Below are positions 1-10,500 of a DNA stretch of 64,000 bases, piece after piece. Each line of letters opens with the position of its first letter. The first letter of the stretch is position 1. Both the position numbers and the translations under genes were made by a program. The notes beneath the pieces were generated by a model. It made no database searches and was not told the origin of the DNA. It saw nothing but the letters and a program-made list of their open reading frames with translations. Source of the stretch: Prevotellaceae bacterium (GTDB lineage: Bacteria > Bacteroidota > Bacteroidia > Bacteroidales > UBA932); contig JAISBU010000006.1 of NCBI GenBank assembly GCA_031266015.1, forward strand, positions 1 through 64,000, read 5' to 3'.

Positions 1-125
1 ATTGATTCAACAAAATAACGGTTCAACAATCCCAACACACTTGCAAATATAGCAAATTTTTTGTTTATGTACTACTTGCTGTCATAAAAGTAACGGGAAA
101 CAGGAAAATTTATTGTGCAGTAATT
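1..125. repeat. Dispersed repeat, distal module (partial copy)
   Basis: This stretch aligns by eye, in the same orientation, with 49271-49390, and more loosely with 23175-23240. Shared landmarks are ATTGATTCAACAAAATA, GCAA followed by a T-run, and AAACAGGAAAAT. It looks like the far end of the composite dispersed element whose fuller copies lie at 22829-23235 and 49038-49395. No ORF is seen in it. Confidence 0.6.
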
Positions 126-165
126 TACAATTTACTATTTATCGGTGGGTGGGGGTTGTCATGGT
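122..165. repeat. AT-rich/GTTGTCAT intergenic repeat, copy 1
   Basis: An AATTTACAATTTAC stretch is followed by TATTTATCGGTGGGTG and GTTGTCAT. The same order of an AT-rich tract, a CGgTGcGTg-like core and a TGTCAtGC-like end recurs at 3809-3947, 29919-30016 and 63749-63795. It is a short dispersed non-coding repeat. Confidence 0.5.
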
Positions 166-191
166 AATTCTTTTTACACGGTAAAGATAAA

Positions 192-240
192 AACAAAAGA
201 ATTGAGGTTAACCAAAAAGGTTAACCTCGATTCTTTTGTT
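192..240. terminator. Long hairpin, second copy of the groL-type terminator
   Basis: Two 22-base arms (192-213 and 219-240) pair around an AAAAA loop with only one G-U type mismatch. The core (GAGGTTAACC, A-run, GGTTAACCTC) is nearly the same as the hairpin after groL at 1510-1555. It lies 124 bp after the stop of the disrupted AlbA gene and could terminate transcripts from both sides. Confidence 0.65.
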
Positions 241-363
241 CATAATGTAATATAGAAGTCTGCTTAGGCTAGAGTAACATAACAGTCATATATGTAATGA
301 TTTTATTTTCAACCATTAAAAAGACAGGAAAAGAGTATAATCACATAACCATCACATAAGATT

Positions 364-1462
364 TTAGAACCAATAAGGTACATATTTAGCGTATTTCTTG
401 GATTTATTGTCTGTGTCATAATCTTTTATCATGTTAACGTTGATAGCATCCGCTATTATTCTAGAGGCCATTGAGTAGTTATGCTCCTCTATACCGAATC
501 GTTCTCTTAGTGATTGATTGGTCATATGTTCTCCCGAAACATATTTTAAGCAGGCATGTAAATAGCAAGCTCTTATTTTATCCTGCTTGTCCATTTTGCG
601 CAATGCCTTGCCTATTACCTCTTTTGACGGTAAGTTGTCTTCTAGATATTTGATTAACCCCTCAAAACCAACTGCATATCCTTTGTGTCCCACCTGCTCT
701 TTTATGGTTTTTATACGATTATTTCCGTCATAAAATACAACTCTTACAGCTTTACGAGCAATGCTGTCGAATTGCTCTATATTTTTAGCAAACAACAATG
801 CTCCAATGTTTTTAATTATGGTAACCTTTTATGGTTTTTACTATAATTTTCTCCTGTAACATTCGCGTTAAAATTCCAATTCGATTGTCAGGTAACGGCA
901 GCTTGAGCAATTCAAAAAATGCGGGATAATTTATCAAGCTTAAAACATCCTCTTCTGTAGCGTTTTCTTTTGCAACCTCATTCTCGAACGCAGGTAAATT
1001 TTCGATATGCCAAATTTTTCTTTCACGTTCAGGATGATCGTCTAAACGTTTTTTATAGCTGCCGATACGTATAAAAGGGTTCCCCTTAAAGTTTACAGGA
1101 GTGTTTTTAGTAGCATCTATTTTAAAAATGGCAAAACGCTGTAGTGAATACTCAAATTCAAAAATGTTGAAATCAACTTTTGGGGTAAGCTGAGTAGCAA
1201 GCCAATTTTCAAGTTCTTGATTACCTATTTTTTCAAGTTGAGGGTGAAATGATGTGCCAGCTAAACGATGCGTGCCATCTTCAATACCATATACTAAGTA
1301 GCCAAAAGGCTGTTTGTGATAACATACGCTGTTACTTAAAGCAGAAAGGTACTCCCCGATGTCTTGAGGATTACCATTGTTGACTTTAAACTCAACCCAC
1401 TCGCACTCTTTTGGCAGGGCTTGCAGATCTTTCAATAGCGTTTCTAACTCTTGCAGACTCAT
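364..1462 (-). pseudogene. Schlafen AlbA_2 domain / ATP-binding-type protein, frameshifted
   Basis: Two adjacent minus-strand reading frames read as one protein of about 365 residues. The first (to 812) carries an AlbA_2-type DNA-binding domain (EWVEFK, then LVYGIEDGTHRLAGT). The second (from about 816) opens with IGALLFAKN and RKAVRVVFYDG, which in this family directly follow the point where the first ends, and closes with a winged-helix-like tail. One extra base near 817 makes a TAA stop at 812-814. I start at 1462 (MSLQELETLL) because the -7 box overlaps the longer start at 1483. The region is visibly more AT-rich than its neighbours. Family members occur as regulators and in defence-associated loci; no function is proven here. 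A sequencing error at 817 cannot be excluded. Confidence 0.8.
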
Positions 1463-1480
1463 TTTGTTAAAGCAGAAAAA

Positions 1481-1511
1481 CAAAAGTACGAAAATCTAAA
1501 GATTTGTCAAA
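1481..1511 (-). promoter_or_regulatory. Bacteroidetes-type promoter of the AlbA gene
   Basis: On the minus strand TTTG (1508-1511) is followed after exactly 19 bases by TACTTTTG (1481-1488), matching the -33/-7 consensus TTTG and TAnnTTTG. It abuts the groL terminator. The expected transcription start, near 1474, lies downstream of the ATG at 1483, so translation should begin at 1462. Confidence 0.7.
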
Positions 1512-1555
1512 AAAAGAATCGAGGTTAACCAAAAGGCTAACCTCGATTCTTTTTT
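1510..1555 (-). terminator. groL terminator hairpin
   Basis: Arms 1510-1530 and 1535-1555 pair around AAAA, with runs of T/A on both outer sides. It begins 18 bp after the groL stop. The symmetric tails make it potentially bidirectional. A near duplicate sits at 192-240. Confidence 0.8.
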
Positions 1556-1572
1556 GCGTAAGCGGAAATACC

Positions 1573-3252
<1,680 letters not shown>

Positions 3253-3262
3253 TTAACACCAC

Positions 3263-3330
3263 GTTGTCATCTCAAGTTTGATTCGGAATATCCCGATTAG
3301 GAGATTGCGGGTCGAGCCTGCAATGACAGC
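3263..3330. repeat. REP-like repeat between groES and groEL
   Basis: GTTGTCATC at the left and CAATGACAGC at the right are roughly inverted around AATATCCCGATTAGGAGAT and a GGGTCGAGCC core. Related sequence (TTGATCCGCAA, TCCCGATATTGGGAGAT, GGGATGACAGC) lies at 31584-31670. Intergenic palindromic repeats of this style are common in Bacteroidota. It fills most of the gap between two cotranscribed genes. Confidence 0.5.
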
Positions 3331-3337
3331 AGGCGGC

Positions 3338-3607
3338 TTAAACCACCGCCAAAATATCAGATTGGCGTAGGATAAGGTAATCCTTTCCGTCAACTGTAAG
3401 TTCAGTGCCTGCGTATTTGCCGTATAGCACTTCATCGCCTGCTTTCACCTCCATAGGCTCGTCCTTTTTACCGCTGCCTACTGCGATTACTTTACCACGC
3501 TGTGGCTTTTCTTTAGCTGTGTCAGGGATAAATAGACCGCTCGCGGTCTTCTCTTCCGCCTCTTTCGGCTCAACGAGCACTCTGTCTTGTAAAGGTTTTA
3601 CTGCCAT
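3338..3607 (-). CDS. groS: 10 kDa co-chaperonin GroES
   Basis: GroES caps the GroEL ring. The 89-residue protein begins [14 protein letters not shown], contains the mobile-loop region ([21 protein letters not shown]) and the roof/C-terminal segment [30 protein letters not shown], all standard for the family. It is the promoter-proximal gene of the groES-groEL operon. No CIRCE-type inverted repeat was seen upstream. A sequence resembling a sigma-54 promoter lies about 115 bp upstream (3719-3734) but has one mismatch at the critical -12 position. Confidence 0.97.
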   Translation of the reverse strand: MAVKPLQDRVLVEPKEAEEKTASGLFIPDTAKEKPQRGKVIAVGSGKKDEPMEVKAGDEVLYGKYAGTELTVDGKDYLILRQSDILAVV

Positions 3608-3718
3608 AATAATTTGATTAAATAGTTAATATTTTTTTGGTTAGAGCAAGAAAAATAAAGAATGAACCTCAAATCAAGTCTACAAAATTCTATTTTTCTT
3701 TTTTCCATTATTACTCGC

Positions 3719-3734
3719 ATCAATTATCGTGCCA
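3719..3734 (-). promoter_or_regulatory. Sigma-54-like site upstream of groES (imperfect)
   Basis: The minus strand reads TGGCACGATAATTGAT. Against the consensus TGGCACG-N4-TTGCW only the -12 C is replaced by A. That base is important in known sites, so this may be fortuitous. It is noted because a perfect site is present before susC. Confidence 0.2.
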
Positions 3735-3808
3735 ATCGACAAAGGCAGCACTTTATAGTGACAAAATGGCATAAGTCGACAGCTGCAAGTCGACAATGCG
3801 TTGTCATA

Positions 3809-3947
3809 TCAATTTACAATTTGCGATTGACGATTTACAATTTATTTACGCATGCGCTCATGGCAACATGGTGCAAGCTTGAGATACTTCGCTTCGTTCA
3901 GCAGGACAACGCATACCCACTGTCAATCATCAATAGTAAATCGTAAA
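3809..3947. repeat. AT-rich/GTTGTCAT intergenic repeat, copy 2
   Basis: The groES-regulator gap (3608-3976) contains no credible gene. Its right half is a composite repeat: ATTTACAATTT tracts, then TTTACGCATGCG, then GATACTTCGCTTCGTTCAGCAGGACAACGC, closing with ATCATCAATAGTAAATCGTAAAT. The ends are roughly inverted (CGATTTAC versus GTAAATCG), giving a MITE-like outline. The CTTCGCTTyGyTCAGCAGGACAACGC part recurs at 23638-23666 and 24035-24063. Confidence 0.5.
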
Positions 3948-3976
3948 TAGCCGGAGTTGCTTCGCCAATAAACTTT

Positions 3977-6811
3977 CTAGTACCTAAACTCAATCATGAA
4001 TTCATTTAGGTTTACCTCTTGTGGCAGCTGCAGCTTTTTGCGCAAGCGGTAGCGTGCAACCTCTACGCCGCGCACGGAGTTGCCCATGAGCTGGGCAATT
4101 TCTTTGGTGGACAGGTTGAGGCGCAGGTAGGCGCACAGCTGCAAATCGTGAGCGGTGAGCGTAGGTGTACGCTTTTTCAGGTTACGGAAGAATCTATCGT
4201 GTATGAGGTCAAAGTTGGATTGAAAAACTTTCCAGTCATCCTCGTAGGAAAGGTTTTTATTTATGATTCTGAGGATGCTCTTAATGTTCTTTGCGCTGTC
4301 CTCTTTTTGAAGCTCTTTCTTGAGCTCCAGTAGAACATTTTTCTTTTGAATGATAGCCATAGTGGTGCTGGCCAACTCCTTACTCTTATAAAGGACTTCG
4401 GATTCCAGCTTCTCATTTTTGAGTTTGGTAATTTTTTGCTCTTTTTGCTCCAGCTCGTCCAGCCGCTTTTTTTCCTCCTGCTCACGTATTTTTTTCTGAT
4501 GCTTTTCCAGCTGCACGTTCCATAGTCTGTAGGCCAATGCCAGCGCCAGCGCTACAAGAAGTACGTATATGAAGTAAGCGGTTGTGGTTACATACCAGGC
4601 CGGTTTGATTACAAAGTGGTATTGTGCTTGCGCGAGCGTTTGTCCATTCATTCCCACTGCCTTTACTTCGAAGGTGTATTTTCTTGAGGGTAGACGGGAG
4701 TATTCTTTTTCAAAGTTTTCGTTGGATACCACCCATTCATTATCAATACCTTCAAGCCTGTAGTATAGCTTGGCATTGTCGGCGGAATAGGTTGGGTAGG
4801 CAAAGAAAAACTTAAGATTGTTTTGTTTTGCGGAGAGCTGTACCTGCTGCGAATTGATTGGCAGGAGGCTCAGATGCCCATTGCCTGCTTCAATCCGGAC
4901 TTGCCTTAGCACAATTTGAGCAGGCTTTACCGACATTGGTTTGTTTTGGTTGCTCAGCGTGCTGAAGCCACTGGTAAGCCCAATGAATGCCCGGCCTTGG
5001 GGGCTGGTGTAAACGCTCTCGTTCTTTGTTACGATTTGATTTTTTAGCGTCCTGTGTGGAATCTGCCGTAGTACTTCGGCCTTGGCAGGTTCATCAATTA
5101 AAATGAGCGCCAGCTCATTTTGACGGGCAAACCAGTAGCGGTTATGCAGGCCGGGAATAATCTTGTGCGCATCGTTGAACTTACCTAAGGCATTGTTGAG
5201 CTTATCATAGAGAATCACGGAGTCTTGCATGTCGTTGTAGGTAAATAGCTGTTGTCCCGTAGTCATTACAATGCGGCTGTTGATTTTAGCTATGCCGATG
5301 TGCTCGGCGCTTTTTCCGCCAATATGGCTGTAGCGCGTAATTTTCTCAATATGAGTTTGCTCTCTGTTGAGACGTATTTTGAAAAATCCTTTTTCTAAAT
5401 GTGCTACCCAAATGTTGCCCAGGTGGTCTACCTCCAGATGGTTCAGCGGCTCAATAAAATCCGGTATGGTGTGGCTATACTGCCAGGTGCCATGTTGGTT
5501 TTTATAAATCACCAGCTTTGTATAGGTGCTCTGTATCAGGGTGTTGGCATTAATTGCCCGCAAGCAGTAGCCTCCGTTGACGTTGGATATGAGGGTGGCT
5601 TTACTACCTTCTATTCTGAAGGTGCCGGTGTTGTGTCCGCAGAGTAGCTGCCCGTCCCATACGGATAAATCCCATACCTGACCATGTGTTCCGGGAATTA
5701 TGGTAAAAGGTCCATCGCCGTTGGCTTGGCTGCAAAATAATCCTTTGTTGGTTCCTAAGTATAGCCTGTTATTGTGCTTTGTAATGGCGTAAACAGCCTC
5801 AATGTTATCGTAGGTTCCCAGGTAAAAGCGTAAGGCGGAGTTGATTTCTACGTGGTCTATGCCGTTGTCCAGCGCCAGCCAGATGTTATGCTCGTGGTCG
5901 CTGCACAAGCCCAGTACGGTGTTGTTTTGCAGTCCGTTTAGTTTATGGAGATGCCAGAGCAGCTTGCCCTTTTGATTTATGGCAACTACGCCATCAAGCA
6001 GGGTCCCGAATATGTAAATGGAATCGCTTAGAATCAGCCCACGGTTTATTTCGGCATGCCGAAACAGCTCATCGGCTTCGGTGGCAAAGCGGCTGTAGGT
6101 ATGCCCGTTGTACAGGTATAGGCCTTTATTCTGCGTTGCTATAAGTAAGCTGTTGCTTCCGAAGGGGAGCAGGGCGCTTGCACGATACTGTCCGCCGCCG
6201 GGTAACGTTTCCGGCGCCTCGTTGTTGAATACGCAGATGCCATTGTCTGTGGTTGCCGCGTAAAGTTTTCCGTGTATTTCATTGAGCGCCAAGCACACTG
6301 ACGGGAATGTTCCTGCGTTTATAGTCCCATTATGGTAGGCAAAAAAGGAGGTAAAGGAGCGGAAGTAAACGGTATTGTTGAAGAAGGCAATAGACCAAAT
6401 CTCATCGTTATGCAATGAATATCCTGAAAGAGAATCACTTAGCGAGTAGTATAGCAGCTCGCCGTAGGAGTTGCGCTGCCAGTAGCCAAACTCCTCGAAT
6501 GCCCCGCAGAATATGCGGTTGGACTCGGTATGGTACGCAACGGTACGTGTACCGCGCTGTCCGGGGAGTTCATGCAGAAGCCATCTTGCGCCATCAAACT
6601 CCAGCATACCGCTGCTGTTGGCGAAGTACATAATGCCCTGCCCATCTTGCGTTGCTGCCCAGTTCTGTACGGAGGCTTGATGTACGACATCCGTGTAATT
6701 TGTTACACTTGGATTGCCTGTAAAACCGTGGACTTTTGCAGCTAAAATTACAACAAGTGTAACTGTAAATATCACTTTTACAGTAAGTTGTATCTTGCGG
6801 ATATTTCTCAT
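3977..6811 (-). CDS. Membrane-spanning beta-propeller / Y_Y_Y sensor with C-terminal HTH regulator
   Basis: This 944-residue protein has an N-terminal signal/anchor, a long periplasmic beta-propeller region of two-component-regulator-propeller type, a Y_Y_Y-type domain (about residues 660-740: LYYRLEGIDNEWV and KYTFEVKAVG), one membrane helix near 750-770, a charged coiled coil to about 850 and a LuxR-like helix-turn-helix at the end (LTAHDLQLCAYLRLNLSTKEIAQLMG). It lacks kinase and receiver domains. Such proteins in Bacteroidota sense oligosaccharides in the periplasm and regulate a neighbouring PUL. It is divergent from susC, 709 bp away, so I infer it regulates 7521-18758. It has its own promoter at 6831-6864. 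Confidence 0.88.
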   Translation of the reverse strand: MRNIRKIQLTVKVIFTVTLVVILAAKVHGFTGNPSVTNYTDVVHQASVQNWAATQDGQGIMYFANSSGMLEFDGARWLLHELPGQRGTRTVAYHTESNRIFCGAFEEFGYWQRNSYGELLYYSLSDSLSGYSLHNDEIWSIAFFNNTVYFRSFTSFFAYHNGTINAGTFPSVCLALNEIHGKLYAATTDNGICVFNNEAPETLPGGGQYRASALLPFGSNSLLIATQNKGLYLYNGHTYSRFATEADELFRHAEINRGLILSDSIYIFGTLLDGVVAINQKGKLLWHLHKLNGLQNNTVLGLCSDHEHNIWLALDNGIDHVEINSALRFYLGTYDNIEAVYAITKHNNRLYLGTNKGLFCSQANGDGPFTIIPGTHGQVWDLSVWDGQLLCGHNTGTFRIEGSKATLISNVNGGYCLRAINANTLIQSTYTKLVIYKNQHGTWQYSHTIPDFIEPLNHLEVDHLGNIWVAHLEKGFFKIRLNREQTHIEKITRYSHIGGKSAEHIGIAKINSRIVMTTGQQLFTYNDMQDSVILYDKLNNALGKFNDAHKIIPGLHNRYWFARQNELALILIDEPAKAEVLRQIPHRTLKNQIVTKNESVYTSPQGRAFIGLTSGFSTLSNQNKPMSVKPAQIVLRQVRIEAGNGHLSLLPINSQQVQLSAKQNNLKFFFAYPTYSADNAKLYYRLEGIDNEWVVSNENFEKEYSRLPSRKYTFEVKAVGMNGQTLAQAQYHFVIKPAWYVTTTAYFIYVLLVALALALAYRLWNVQLEKHQKKIREQEEKKRLDELEQKEQKITKLKNEKLESEVLYKSKELASTTMAIIQKKNVLLELKKELQKEDSAKNIKSILRIINKNLSYEDDWKVFQSNFDLIHDRFFRNLKKRTPTLTAHDLQLCAYLRLNLSTKEIAQLMGNSVRGVEVARYRLRKKLQLPQEVNLNEFMIEFRY

Positions 6812-6830
6812 TTAATAACGGTTAACCGCA

Positions 6831-6864
6831 CAAAAGTAATTCTTTTTATAAGAGCGCCTGCAAA
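6831..6864 (-). promoter_or_regulatory. Promoter of the PUL regulator gene
   Basis: On the minus strand TTTG (6861-6864) precedes a perfect TACTTTTG (6831-6838) with a 22-base spacer. The -7 box ends 20 bp before the start codon at 6811, implying a very short leader. Confidence 0.6.
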
Positions 6865-7073
6865 GTTGCCTTTAAAAATGACATGCGATCGGGAATATTG
6901 AGCTTGTATCATTAAGAAAATGCGATAAATGACCTTAACAGAGCTTTGAGGCCAGCTTGCTGAATTTTGCCCGGATAATCCGTAAATTTTGACATAATCA
7001 TCTAATTAATAAAAAGTTAACTCAAATTTCCCTTGCTGTGATGGTTGAAAGGATCTTTAGTTGATTTTGACAC

Positions 7074-7096
7074 TTTTTGATATATTCCATCAAAAA
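7074..7096. promoter_or_regulatory. Inverted repeat, possible operator or enhancer
   Basis: TTTTTGAT (7074-7081) and ATCAAAAA (7089-7096) form a perfect 8-base inverted repeat with a 7-base spacer. It lies in the intergenic region between the PUL regulator and susC, about 260 bp upstream of the sigma-54-type promoter. That is a normal distance for an activator binding site. Which protein binds is unknown. Confidence 0.35.
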
Positions 7097-7203
7097 TAAT
7101 TAATACGCTAATAATCAACATGATAATAGTGTAATATTTCGCAAATGACGTATTGAAATTGTATTAAATTTTATGGTTGATGTAGTCGTATGAATGTATA
7201 TTT

Positions 7204-7235
7204 TTTGGAAAAAGTGCGGGTAAACATCACTTTTG
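7204..7235 (+). promoter_or_regulatory. Possible second susC promoter, Bacteroidetes type
   Basis: TTTG (7204-7207) and CACTTTTG (7228-7235) are separated by 20 bases and match the TTTG / TAnnTTTG pattern with one mismatch. If used, it would give a leader of about 280 nt before susC. Confidence 0.25.
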
Positions 7236-7351
7236 TAAACAAAAAGTTTCTAAAAGCGGTAACTTTATATTTAACCTAAACGATATGTTGAGCACTAATT
7301 CCCTGTGTAAGGATTCTGGGAACAATATCGGAAGCTTGATGAGGATTGACT

Positions 7352-7368
7352 TTGGCACGAAACTTGCA
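7352..7368 (+). promoter_or_regulatory. Sigma-54 (-24/-12) promoter upstream of susC
   Basis: TTGGCACGAAACTTGCA matches the RpoN consensus YTGGCACGrNNNTTGCW at every position, with GG at 7354-7355 and GC at 7366-7367 in correct phase. The predicted start falls near 7379, inside an alternating GC run (7369-7380), and leaves a leader of about 140 nt before the susC ATG. Such a promoter needs an AAA+ activator; one is encoded at 19160-20389. Confidence 0.7.
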
Positions 7369-7520
7369 GCGCGCGCGCGCGGGGTTTACGTATAATACTG
7401 ATATTTGCTGAAATATCGGCAAAACGCTTCAGATTTTACTCCGTTACGGATATACCTATAATTTAAGGTGTACCCGTAGCGGTTTTTTTATTTACTAATT
7501 CCCAAAAAAAAGCAAAACAG

Positions 7521-10500
7521 ATGTTTCAAAAGCAAACAACAACCAAAAGAGGTAAAGGGTTGGCTGTGCTGGCGGCCTTACTGCTATTTACAGGTGTAAC
7601 GGCCTTTGCGCAGGGGGGTGCGACGATATCGGGTAAGGTAGTTGATAAAAGCGGGGAAGGAATACCCGGAGCCATTGTAAAAGTAGAGGGCGCCAATACC
7701 TTCGTTCTTACCGAGGCCGATGGAGCATTTTCCATTGTGGTTGGGCCAAACGGTCAGCTGTCATTCTCATCAATGGGGTACGTACCTCAAGTGCTGCCGG
7801 CCTCCGGCGCCAACATGGTGGTGCAGCTGGAAGACGATGCGTTTCTGTTGGAAGAAACCGTAATTGTGGGCTATGGCTCGCAAAAGGCAAAAGACCTCAC
7901 AGCGCCCATCACGGTGGTTAAGGGGACGGAGCTTAGCAAGCAGGCCACCACCAACGCTGCGCAGGCGCTGCAAGGTAAAATTGCTGGAGTTCAGGTAATT
8001 AACGGTGGCGCACCGGGCGCCGGAGCCACCGTGCGCATCCGTGGCGTAGGCTCCATTGGCGACTACGCCAAGCCGCTCTACGTGGTGGATGGCGTGTTTG
8101 TGGACAACATTGACTTTCTCAGCAGCAACGACGTGGAGAGCATGAGCGTGCTGAAGGACGCCTCAGCCTCGGCCATATACGGCGTGAGGGCGGCCAATGG
8201 CGTAGTGATTGTGACCACCAAGTCGGGAAAGCGCGGCGATGGCGGAGCTGTCGTAACCTACGAGGGCTACGTGGGCTTGCAGGTGCCGACTAACCTCATG
8301 AAGATGGCCAACACCGGGCAGTACGTAACCCTGATGAACGAGGCCAACGTCAACACCATAGGTTACGTTCCCAAAGATGTATCGAGCTATAACGGCGCTA
8401 ATACCGACTGGTACGACGCCATACTGCACAGCGCCATGATGACCAGCCACAGCCTTGACGTAACGGGCGGAAGCGAAAAATCTACCTACTCGCTGGGCTT
8501 GAACTACCTCTACCAGGATGGCATTCTGAACCTGAGCAACGACTACAACCGCTACAACATTCGTGCCCGCGGCGACTATCAGGTTTCCAAGTACGTAAAG
8601 GCGGGCGCCTCGTTTATGGCCTCGCGCTACGTGCATAACAAGCCGGGCGAAGACGCCTTTCATCAGGCCTACATCAATCCGCCTACCTACAACGTGTACG
8701 ACGACAGCAACGCCGCAGCCTACCCCGTAAGGTTTGGCTCGCCGCAGCAGGTCGGTCTGGGCAACGAGTACGCCAACCCTTACGCTAAGGGCTACTACTA
8801 CGATGTTCGCGAGGATGGCTACCACATTCTTCCCACGGTTTTTTTGGAAGCTAAGCTGTTGGACAACCGGCTTACCTTCAAAACGCAGTACAATCAGGAT
8901 TTGGTGTTTTTTAATACGCGCGACTACCAGCAAGAATTCTTTGTGGGCGGTGCGCACGGACGCTCCGTATCAAAGTTGAGCAAGCAGAGCAACACCGAAA
9001 CCAAGCAGCTGTTTGACAACACGCTCACCTTTGCCGATGCTGCGGGTAAGCACAGCTACAGCTTGTTGGGCGGCATGTCCGTGAGGCAGGAAGAGAAATA
9101 CTGGATAAAGGGGCTGGCCAACAATGTTCCCGGCGGCGGAGACAACGAGAAGTACATCAAAAACGGCTCATCGAGCGGTCGTGATGCGGATGATAGCGGC
9201 GAAAAGCACAGGGGCATGTCCTACTTCATGCGCAGCTCGTACAGCTACGATGGAAAGTACCTGGCTACGCTGACGTTTCGTGCCGACGGCAGCTCTAAAT
9301 TTCAGGAAAAATGGGGCTACTTCCCCTCGGTAGGCCTGGGCTGGGTGGTATCGGATGAAGGCTTTGCGAAAGACCAGCAGCTGTTCGACTTTTTGAAGCT
9401 CCGTGCCAGCTGGGGGATGCTGGGAAACGATAACGTACCGGCCAACGCGAGCCAAATTCTGGGCAAGTCAGAGGCTAAAACCTCCGGCATATTCGGCGAC
9501 AGGGTGGTGGACGGCGTGGGCGCTCAAACCGTGATGCAGAACTATGTGAAGTGGGAGGTGGTAAACGAGTTTGACGTGGGCGTAGAGTTTGCCTTTCTCA
9601 AGCATCGCCTCACGGGGTCGCTGGATTTCTACCGGCGAGAAACGGACAACGTAGTGTTTAGTGCGCCCGTAGCCAGCGGTGGCGGCGTATCCGAGCTGCT
9701 GGGCAACAACGGCACGGTGCGGAACATGGGCGTGGAGTTTTTTATGGAGTGGCGCAACCAAATCAGCGCCGACCTGAGCTACTCCGTGAGCGCCAACCTG
9801 ACCTACCTCAACAACCAGGTAACCGAAGTGCTGAACAGACCTGACGGCAAAGTGCCGGGCAAGGAAGTGAACGGCGCCACCGCCACCTACGCCGTAGTGG
9901 GCAAGCCCATTGGCTCGTTCTACGGCTACAAGGTGGAGGGCGTGTACCAAACCCGAAAAGAGCTCTTGGACGCTCCTCCGGGCAGAGAGCTGGGCGACTT
10001 CATACTTAGCGAGGACATAGTGTACCTCGGCAGCCCCATACCCTGGCTGATGGGCGGTATAGATTTTGGGCTTACCTACAAGGGCTGGGACTTCTCGCTG
10101 GCGCTGCAAGGCCAGCTTGGCAACAAGGTGCTCAACCAAAAGCGCATGCAGAGGGGCACGTTCCCCGATGCCAACTACGACTTGGATTTTTACAACAACC
10201 GCTGGACGAAGGACAACCCCAGCAGCGACTACCCCTCGGCCGCTGCCCTGCAAAAGAGCGCCATGCTGAAGCCTAACTCATTCTTTGTGGAGGACGCCTC
10301 CTACATCCGGATCTCAAATGTGCAGCTGGGCTACACCATAGCCCGCTCGGCCGCCTCTGTGCTGCCCGAGTGCAGGGTGTACCTGCTGGCGCAGCGTCCG
10401 CTCACCCTGTTCGGGTACAACGGATTTACCCCCGAGGTTGCGGGCGCTCCCAACGAGTCGGGCATCGATACCAAAACCTACCCCATGCAGTCCGTGTACA

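Noticed and set aside
812-820. Programmed +1 frameshift in the AlbA gene
   Set aside because: CAT AAT TAA could in principle slip at the stop, as in prfB, but no Shine-Dalgarno-like stimulator or known precedent in this family is visible; mutation or read error is simpler.
3662-3946. 94-codon ORF between groES and the PUL regulator
   Set aside because: It runs through the dispersed repeat; the end (RFVQQDNAYPL) is a repeat translation that recurs in other gaps.
8163-10253. Long minus-strand open frames inside susC (8163-8957, 9468-10253)
   Set aside because: The GC-rich codon use of susC leaves few stops on the other strand; the translations are Val/Ala/Arg/His-rich without motifs.
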